From: Bacteroidales bacterium
GTDB lineage: Bacteria; Bacteroidota; Bacteroidia; Bacteroidales; UBA932
Reading direction: 5' to 3'
Length of the DNA: 13,781 nucleotides
Assembly: GCA_017535125.1 (NCBI GenBank)
Contig: JAFXUS010000065.1
Coordinates: 1 to 13,781, forward strand
A model generated the notes under the pieces. The model saw only the letters and a program-made list of their open reading frames with translations, was not told the origin of the DNA and did not search any database. Every line of letters starts with the position of its first letter. Position 1 is the stretch's first letter. A program made the position numbers and the translations under genes. Shown one piece after another: positions 8,540-13,781 of this stretch.

Positions 8540-11500
8540 TTAAAAGGTGATGGTAGCACCGACGGTAATCGTGCGGGCCTGCGGATAGATACCACGGTCG
8601 ATACCGATGGTGGTATAGCCGCCGGACACCATTTCAGGGTCGAAACCGTCGTACTTGGTGAAGGTGAGAAGGTTCTCGCCGGCCACATAGACGCGCACGC
8701 TCTTGAGGGAGATCGCACGGACGACTTTCTGCGGCAGGGTATAACCGATCTGTGCCGTCTTCAGGCGCAGGTAGGAACCGTCCTTGATGTAAAGGTCGGA
8801 GGAACGCCAGTTCTGGTTCGGATTGGCGTTGGTCATGCGAGGGATGCGGTTGGACGTGCCTTCGCCGATCCAGCGGTCGAGAATCCAGGCCGGACGGTTC
8901 ATCGCAGGGATGTCGCCGCGCATGGCAAAATCAAAAATGTTGTTGCCGCAGGATCCCTGGAAGAAGAGGTTCACGTCGAAGCCCTTCCATTCCGCGGCGA
9001 ACGTGATGCCGTAGGTCCAGTCGGGCATACCCTTGCCGATCTTGGTGCGGTCGTCATCGTTGATTTTACCGTCATTGTTGGTGTCCACGAAGCGGACGTC
9101 GCCCGGCTGGGCGGCAGGCTGAAGGAGATTGCCGCTGGCGTTGGTGTAGGCATTCACTTCCGCCCAGTTCTGGAAGAGTCCGTCGGTCTTCATGCCATAG
9201 AAGTACGGCCAGACCTCGTCGTTCTTGCCCTTCACGAAGGCACCGACACCGGACGCACCTGCATTCTCATACACGGTTTCGCCGGAGGCATTGCCCAGGT
9301 CGATCAGGCGGTTGCGAAGCAGCGAGGCGTTCGCGTTGATGGAATAGTGGAAATCTCCGACCTGCTGCTGCCAGCCGATCTCGAACTCCACACCCCAGTT
9401 CTTCATCTTGCCGAGGTTGGACATCGGGGCGCTCTGGCCTACGTAGGAAGGAATCGGCTGATTCATCAGCATACCGTTGGTGTTCTTGATATAGTAGTCC
9501 ACTCCGAAGGTCAGCCGGCTGTCGAAGAGACGGGCATCAAAACCGAAGTCGAGCTGCTCGGACTCCTCCCAGCGGATGGTCGAGTTGGCGAGGGCTCCCG
9601 GAGACTGGCCGTACTGCATCGAGGCGCTGCCATTGGGGCCGAAGTAGTAGTTCTGGTTACCGTCCATCAAGGACGTGTAACGGAAGTTACCGATGTTCTC
9701 GTTACCGTTCTTGCCCCAGCTGGCGCGGAGCTTGAGCTGGTCGATCCAGCCCGGACGGTTGTTCTTGAACCACGGCTCGTTGGAGATGTTCCAACCCAGC
9801 GAGGCGGCCGGGAAAGTAGCCCACTTGTTGCCGGGACCGAAGCGGGAAGAACCGTCGCGACGGATCGTGAGCTCGACCATGTAGCGTTCGTCGTAGTTGT
9901 AGTCGAAACGGAAGAAATAAGAGGCCAAGCGCTGGTAGTCGTAGCCGCCGGTGCCACCGTCCACCTTCTCGTCTGTGCGCGGACCGATAGCGGAGTCGAT
10001 ATTGGCCTTGGAAGGATCGGTCTCAAGCAGCTGGTTGTCGCTGCCGGAAACATAGCGATAGGAATAGCTCATCGCGGACTGACCGAGCACGGCGCTGATG
10101 CTGTGCTTGCCAAACTGCTTGTTGTAGGAGAAATAATTCTCCGTCTGCCAGCGGAGACCGCGGTTCATCGAGCTGCCCACGTAGCTCTGCTCGAGGATGC
10201 TCATCGTGCCGCGATAGTACGGGAAGCCATACCAATCGCTTCCCCAGAAGCTCAGGTCCACACCGTAGCTGGTCTTGAATTTGAGGCCGGGGAGGATGTT
10301 CAGCTCTGCGCCGAAGTTGGCGACGAACTTATCCGAATTGCCGGTGCTGTTGGAATTGGTGGCCAGCTGCGCCAGCGGGTTGGTCAGTTCCTGGAAACCC
10401 GACGGCGGCAAGGAGAAGACACGGCCGTCCTTGTCCACGACAGCGGTCGGATGGGCGGCGAGAATCTCTGCTGCGGTAGCGTCATCGGCATAGACAGGAA
10501 TTGCCGGGTTGAAGCCGATGGCGGAACCCAGGATGGAACCATACTCGGAATTGGTCTCGATGCCCGTTGAAACAATGCGGGAATATGCGATATTGGCGGT
10601 GAGCGTCAATTTATTCAGGAAATTGCGCGAATCCGTCTCGTAAGGGATGTAGCTGTTGTTGGAACGGATGCTCAGGCGACTGTAATTGGACTTGCCATAA
10701 TTACCGCCGATGATACCGTCCTGCTTGAAATAACCCAGGGAAACGAAATACGTTGCCTTCTCGGTGCCACCGCTCACGGACAGCTGGTGCTGCGTGATCG
10801 GAGCGTTGAAGTTGAAGGTCTCCCCCTGCCAGTCGGTGCCCTTGCCGGCCGCGGCGATCTCGGCCGCGGAATAGAGCGGAGCGCCGCCGTCGTTGATGCG
10901 GGCTTCATTCATAATCACCATGTACTCTGTGGCGTTGAGTACTTCCTTCTTTCTCCACGGATTCTGCCAACCATAGCTGCCATTATAAGTGATGGTAGCC
11001 TGGCCCTGCTTGCCGCTGCGGGTGGTCACGAGAACTACGCCGTTGGCTGCGCGGGCACCGTAAATGGCCGCGGAAGCGGCATCCTTCAGGATTTCTACGG
11101 AGGCAATGTCCGTCGGGTTCAGATAATCGATGCCGCCGTCAACCGGCATGCCGTCCACAATGTAGAGCGGATCGGAATTGTTGATGGTACCGACGCCGCG
11201 GATTTTGATCTGGGAACCGGAACCGGGCTGGCCGGAGGCCTGCGTGATCTGTACGCCGGACACTTTGCCCTTGAGGGCGTCGTTGATCGTCGATGCGCGA
11301 ACCGTGTTGAGGGCTTCGCCGTCCACCTTGGAGATGGAAGCGGTCACGACGCTCTTCTTCTGGACGCCGTAGCCGACGACCACGGTCTCTTCCAGCATTT
11401 CGGCGTCATCCTCAAGAACGACGCGGAGTTCGCGGGCCGCCGTAGCGGTCACGTTCTGGCTCCTGTAGCCGATGCAGGTCACTTCCAGAGAGGCGCCTTC

Positions 11501-11689
11501 CGTCGCGCGGAAGGAGAATGCTCCATCCACGTCGGTCATGGTACCGTTGGTCGTGCCGCGCTCCACTACAAAAGCGCCGACAACCGGCTGGCCCGCTGCA
11601 TCCACGACGACTCCTTTGACAGAGACGCCCTGGGCCAGGGCCGCCAGACTCAATCCTAATGAAAGGATCAGGGTGAAAATTTTTTTCAT
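8540..11689 (-). CDS. susC-like: SusC/RagA-family TonB-dependent outer-membrane transporter
   Basis: This 1049-residue protein is the TonB-dependent porin that imports oligosaccharides delivered by SusD. The start at 11689 gives MKKIFTLILSLGLSLAALAQ, a classic signal peptide cleaved after AQ; an in-frame ATG at 11791 would overlap the promoter region. A carboxypeptidase-regulatory-like Ig domain covers about 23-92. A TonB-box region follows (EETVVVGYG, 100-108). The plug spans about 112-225 with KIRGVGTINNSDPLYIVDGMP and VEILKDAASAAIYGARAANG, both diagnostic of SusC. The remainder is the 22-strand barrel, ending in an aromatic residue (VGATITF), as expected for BAM-mediated insertion. There is no N-terminal STN domain, so signalling to an anti-sigma factor is not expected, in line with the SusR-type regulator next door. 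It is the first gene of the operon. Confidence 0.97.
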   Translation of the reverse strand: MKKIFTLILSLGLSLAALAQGVSVKGVVVDAAGQPVVGAFVVERGTTNGTMTDVDGAFSFRATEGASLEVTCIGYRSQNVTATAARELRVVLEDDAEMLEETVVVGYGVQKKSVVTASISKVDGEALNTVRASTINDALKGKVSGVQITQASGQPGSGSQIKIRGVGTINNSDPLYIVDGMPVDGGIDYLNPTDIASVEILKDAASAAIYGARAANGVVLVTTRSGKQGQATITYNGSYGWQNPWRKKEVLNATEYMVIMNEARINDGGAPLYSAAEIAAAGKGTDWQGETFNFNAPITQHQLSVSGGTEKATYFVSLGYFKQDGIIGGNYGKSNYSRLSIRSNNSYIPYETDSRNFLNKLTLTANIAYSRIVSTGIETNSEYGSILGSAIGFNPAIPVYADDATAAEILAAHPTAVVDKDGRVFSLPPSGFQELTNPLAQLATNSNSTGNSDKFVANFGAELNILPGLKFKTSYGVDLSFWGSDWYGFPYYRGTMSILEQSYVGSSMNRGLRWQTENYFSYNKQFGKHSISAVLGQSAMSYSYRYVSGSDNQLLETDPSKANIDSAIGPRTDEKVDGGTGGYDYQRLASYFFRFDYNYDERYMVELTIRRDGSSRFGPGNKWATFPAASLGWNISNEPWFKNNRPGWIDQLKLRASWGKNGNENIGNFRYTSLMDGNQNYYFGPNGSASMQYGQSPGALANSTIRWEESEQLDFGFDARLFDSRLTFGVDYYIKNTNGMLMNQPIPSYVGQSAPMSNLGKMKNWGVEFEIGWQQQVGDFHYSINANASLLRNRLIDLGNASGETVYENAGASGVGAFVKGKNDEVWPYFYGMKTDGLFQNWAEVNAYTNASGNLLQPAAQPGDVRFVDTNNDGKINDDDRTKIGKGMPDWTYGITFAAEWKGFDVNLFFQGSCGNNIFDFAMRGDIPAMNRPAWILDRWIGEGTSNRIPRMTNANPNQNWRSSDLYIKDGSYLRLKTAQIGYTLPQKVVRAISLKSVRVYVAGENLLTFTKYDGFDPEMVSGGYTTIGIDRGIYPQARTITVGATITF

Positions 11690-11745
11690 ACGCTTTTTAA
11701 AGTTGTGTGCGTTGGTTATTAAATGTTGAAGGTGTTTCGACCTTG

Positions 11746-11790
11746 TGTCGACGGCAAATATAGACGGATGGAATATCCCTTCCGCCGACA
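11746..11790. promoter_or_regulatory. Imperfect inverted repeat around the susC -7 box, candidate operator
   Basis: TGTCGACGG (11746-11754) and CCGCCGACA (11782-11790) are inverted copies with one mismatch in nine, separated by 27 bases that contain the -7 element. This could be a site for the adjacent regulator. The arms are GC-rich and fairly short, so the call is tentative. Confidence 0.3.
11755..11762 (-). promoter_or_regulatory. susC operon promoter -7 box (TATATTTG)
   Basis: TATATTTG on the minus strand exactly matches the Bacteroidota -7 consensus TAnnTTTG. It lies downstream of the regulator's terminator and predicts a start site near 11748-11752 and a 5' UTR of about 60 bases. No TTTG -33 box is visible at the usual spacing, which is common for promoters that need an activator. 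Confidence 0.65.
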
Positions 11791-11816
11791 AGAATGAAAT
11801 AGTAGTGAAATGTAAA

Positions 11817-11847
11817 ATTCAACCGGCTGGGAATCAGCCGGTTGAAT
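11817..11847 (-). terminator. Rho-independent terminator of the regulator gene
   Basis: ATTCAACCGGCTG (11817-11829) and CAGCCGGTTGAAT (11835-11847) form a perfect 13-bp stem with a 5-base loop. On the minus strand it is followed by TTTAC, so the transcript has a short U-run, and the stem begins 48 bases after the regulator stop. It separates regulator transcription from the susC operon. Confidence 0.85.
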
Positions 11848-11894
11848 AATTCGTTTTGGGCGAAATTAGTAGTGGTTGTAAAACTCTGGAACCG

Positions 11895-13523
11895 CTACTT
11901 TCCTATCCGTTTCACCTTTTCTTCGAACGCTTCGCGATCGCCGAGCGCCGCGTTCTTGACCGACACCTTGTAATTATAGATGGTGCTGTGGGAGTAGTGG
12001 AGAATGTCGGCGATTTCACGGGAATCGTCCACGCCCAGGCGGATCAGGGCGAAAATCCGGAGCTCGGTGTTCAACGAACCGGGCTTCGGGGAGAACCGGG
12101 CTTCTTCGCGCAGAAGCGCGTTGAACTGGTCCACGAAATCGGGGCAGATGGCCTGCAGGAAGGTCGCGTCGAAATTCCGGCAGAACTCCTTGAGCGTCTT
12201 CTCCGAGCGGGTGGAGAGGGATATTTCCTTAAGCAACTGCTCCGACTTGCCCAGCTTGAGCAGATTCCGGGCATAATTTTCTTCACCCTGGATCTGCGAC
12301 ACGTTGTTGGACAGGCGGCGCAGGAAATCCACGATATAACGTTCCTTGACCTGATCGGCGCGCGACAGTTCCTTGTTCAGCAAGGCCAGCGAATCGTTGG
12401 CCGCCGCCAACTGCACGTTGCGCTCCTCCAGATCCTTCCGCATCCGGGAAAGCTTCCGGGACCGCTTCACCAGGAACCAGGCCAGCACCAGCAGAAGTAC
12501 GGCCAGCAGGCCCAGCAGGACGGAAGAAATCAGCATCCGCTGGTGCGCCCGGGTGCGCCGCGCCGCATAGGCGTCCTCGATTTCCATGAAGAACTGAGAA
12601 ATCTGCCAGGGACGCAGTTTCGCGTTGTAAGCGATAGCGTCTTCCTGTGCAATCCGCAAATAGCTGAAAGACCGCACCACGTCCGTCGGCAGCACAATCT
12701 GCGAAATCACGGTCAGCGAAGCGTAGTCCTTGACGGCATTGATGATGTCGCTCTCCGCCGACTTGATCAGCCAGCTCAGCTGGTCCTCCGGACGACCGCT
12801 CTGTTCCGCAATCACGGAACGCTCGTAGGCATAGATGGCGTATTCGTGCTCATCCGGTTTTGTGCCGGCCAGCAGGATCTGGACCAGGCTGTCGGCGGAT
12901 TCCAGCCGGCCCGACGTGACCAGTTCGTCCAGGCGAAGCTCGCGCCACCGCCGGGAGTCTTTCGGAACCAGGGAGTACAACTGCTGCCGGTACACGTCCC
13001 GCTCCTGGATCGGCGGTCGCTCCACCATGCCGGAATTGCCGGCCAGGTCGCGACTGAAGTCATACAGCGCCATCAGGTAATCCATCCGATGGGCTTCCGA
13101 GAGCGTGCTTGTGTCGATCTGATTGAAGAGACGGTTGTAGGCTTCCATGTAGTGGCCGGCCTTCGCATACAGATGCCCCAGCAAGATGGAGGCCTGGTTA
13201 TAGCGGTCCGTGTCATTCAACTGCTCCGCGAGCTCCAGGCACTTTTTCAGGTAGAACGACGTGGAATCGAAACTGTACGAGAAATACTCGTTGGCCGCAA
13301 AAATCCCGTAATCGAAGAGCCGGCGGCGGTTGGTCGTGGCCTCCGCCATCTTGCGTATGCCCTCCAGCTGATCCTTCTTGCGCGTTTCATAGACCGGACG
13401 CGCGGCGATGTAGCCTTCCAGCTCTGCCAGTTCGCGGGACGAAGGTGCCGTCCGGTCCACGCAGGAGACGGACAGCAGAACGGTCAGCAGCAGAACGGTC
13501 AGGGTAATCGGTTTATGTGGCAT
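11895..13523 (-). CDS. susR-like: SusR-type membrane-bound transcriptional regulator (TPR-like sensor, TM helix, C-terminal HTH)
   Basis: This 542-residue protein has the architecture of SusR-family regulators (C-terminal region like DUF6377). MPHKPITLTVLLLTVLLSVSC is a signal or lipoprotein-like segment with Cys21. Residues about 30-325 are helical and TPR-like, the presumed periplasmic sensor. A single transmembrane helix (330-353) is followed by basic KRSRK, then a coiled coil (about 356-392). The C-terminal region ends in a LuxR-like helix-turn-helix: ELRIFALIRLGVDDSREIAD (487-506), then HYSHSTIYNYKVSVKNAALG (509-528), with STIYNYK as the probable recognition helix. By analogy with SusR, which activates the starch operon in response to maltose, it should detect a product sugar and activate the adjacent susC promoter. 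It is not a hybrid two-component system: no kinase or receiver domain is present. The start at 13523 is needed for the signal segment and lies only 7 bases after a -7 box, so the mRNA may be leaderless. Confidence 0.85.
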   Translation of the reverse strand: MPHKPITLTVLLLTVLLSVSCVDRTAPSSRELAELEGYIAARPVYETRKKDQLEGIRKMAEATTNRRRLFDYGIFAANEYFSYSFDSTSFYLKKCLELAEQLNDTDRYNQASILLGHLYAKAGHYMEAYNRLFNQIDTSTLSEAHRMDYLMALYDFSRDLAGNSGMVERPPIQERDVYRQQLYSLVPKDSRRWRELRLDELVTSGRLESADSLVQILLAGTKPDEHEYAIYAYERSVIAEQSGRPEDQLSWLIKSAESDIINAVKDYASLTVISQIVLPTDVVRSFSYLRIAQEDAIAYNAKLRPWQISQFFMEIEDAYAARRTRAHQRMLISSVLLGLLAVLLLVLAWFLVKRSRKLSRMRKDLEERNVQLAAANDSLALLNKELSRADQVKERYIVDFLRRLSNNVSQIQGEENYARNLLKLGKSEQLLKEISLSTRSEKTLKEFCRNFDATFLQAICPDFVDQFNALLREEARFSPKPGSLNTELRIFALIRLGVDDSREIADILHYSHSTIYNYKVSVKNAALGDREAFEEKVKRIGK

Positions 13524-13530
13524 AACAAGG

Positions 13531-13538
13531 CAAAGTTA
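13531..13538 (-). promoter_or_regulatory. Regulator promoter -7 box (TAACTTTG)
   Basis: TAACTTTG on the minus strand is an exact TAnnTTTG match. Only 7 bases separate it from the regulator's ATG, leaving almost no room for a 5' UTR. No -33 TTTG is visible at standard spacing; the expected position overlaps the divergent GH92 -7 box. Confidence 0.55.
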
Positions 13539-13559
13539 AAATATTTTGTGTTAAAAAGC

Positions 13560-13567
13560 TATCTTTG
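13560..13567 (+). promoter_or_regulatory. GH92 gene promoter -7 box (TATCTTTG)
   Basis: TATCTTTG on the plus strand is an exact TAnnTTTG match, 19 bases before the GH92 ATG. A TTTG at 13545-13548 is present but too close (11 bases) for a normal -33 box. The two divergent -7 boxes are 21 bases apart. Confidence 0.55.
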
Positions 13568-13586
13568 CATAAACACTTGCGTCGCG

Positions 13587-13781
13587 ATGAACCTGCTGAT
13601 AACCTTTCTACTGAGCCTTCTCCCATACGTCAATCCCTTCGTCGGCACGGATGCCCACGGACACACCTTCCCGGGCGCCGTGGCGCCGTTCGGGATGGTG
13701 CAGCTCAGTCCGGACACACGCCCGCAGGCGGGCGACTGGGACGGCTGCAGCGGTTACCATTACAGCGACAGCGTCATCTAC
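13587..13781 (+). CDS. GH92 alpha-mannosidase, N-terminal fragment (runs off window)
   Basis: The first 65 residues are present. NPFVGTDAHGHTFPGAVAPF (16-35), then GMVQLSPDTR and WDGCSGYHYSD, is the conserved N-terminal beta-sandwich start of GH92 calcium-dependent exo-alpha-mannosidases, which trim alpha-1,2-, -1,3- or -1,6-mannose from N-glycans or yeast mannan. Linkage cannot be read from this end. The segment before the domain, MNLLITFLLSLLP, is hydrophobic but short, has no basic residue and shows no clear cleavage site. An in-frame GTG at 13548 would lengthen it to include a Lys but would overlap the -7 box. The gene is divergent from the SusR-like regulator and probably starts a second operon that may share control with the beta-glucan locus. 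Confidence 0.9.
   Translation, partial: MNLLITFLLSLLPYVNPFVGTDAHGHTFPGAVAPFGMVQLSPDTRPQAGDWDGCSGYHYSDSVIY

Noticed and set aside
9347..10570. 407-codon plus-strand open frame inside susC
   Set aside because: It is antisense to conserved SusC barrel sequence, with no independent promoter or domain evidence.
11737..11751. TCGAC/GTCGA 5-bp inverted repeat just after the susC -7 box
   Set aside because: The stem is only 5 bp and overlaps the longer imperfect repeat; it is too likely by chance to list separately.
11690..11791. Longer SusC N-terminus from the ATG at 11791
   Set aside because: It would place 34 non-signal residues before MKKIFTL and begin upstream of the predicted -7 box.
13545..13548. 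TTTG as a -33 box for the GH92 promoter
   Set aside because: It lies 11 bases before the -7 box, whereas the usual spacing is about 19-21 bases.

Overview
The window is a compact polysaccharide utilization locus (PUL) from a Bacteroidota genome, probably a Bacteroidales relative. The evidence is a SusC/SusD pair, a SusR-type membrane regulator, glycan-binding and enzyme lipoproteins, and exact matches to the Bacteroidota -7 promoter element TAnnTTTG in the AT-rich gaps. The coding DNA is clearly GC-rich, which fits a high-GC gut lineage such as Rikenellaceae or a related uncultured group. Genus cannot be fixed from this sequence.

Layout, read along the minus strand from right to left: a SusR-like regulator (11895-13523) ends at a strong hairpin terminator (11817-11847). 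A new promoter (-7 box at 11755-11762) then starts the main operon: SusC porin (8540-11689), SusD lipoprotein (6978-8522), a PKD-containing surface glycan-binding protein with two tandem C-terminal repeats (5063-6955), GH16 endo-glucanase (3893-4981), GH3 beta-glucosidase (1647-3893) and GH30 glycosidase (175-1644). Most junctions are tight or overlapping. The exception is an 81-bp gap between the binding protein and GH16, which holds a hairpin and a possible internal promoter. At the left edge is the 3' end of an unrecognised plus-strand gene that converges on GH30, with a small hairpin between the two stops. At the right edge is the start of a plus-strand GH92 alpha-mannosidase gene, divergent from the regulator across a 63-bp double promoter.

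How the parts probably work together: the regulator senses a saccharide in the periplasm and activates the susC promoter. The binding protein, SusD and GH16 capture and cut a beta-glucan at the cell surface, SusC imports oligosaccharides, and GH3 with GH30 trims them to glucose. GH16 + GH3 + GH30 suggests a beta-1,3-glucan with beta-1,6 branches (laminarin or fungal/yeast glucan). This substrate is inferred from family membership, not shown by the sequence.

The most interesting points are the tandem-repeat binding protein with a nearly identical 45-nt block in both repeats, the pairing of a SusR-type regulator with beta-glucan enzymes, the structured gap before the enzyme genes, the nearly leaderless regulator gene, and the neighbouring GH92 gene, which raises the possibility of a fungal cell wall target. 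I see no clearly novel multi-gene system; this is a recognisable PUL with unusual details. There is no RNA gene, CRISPR array or mobile element that I can support.
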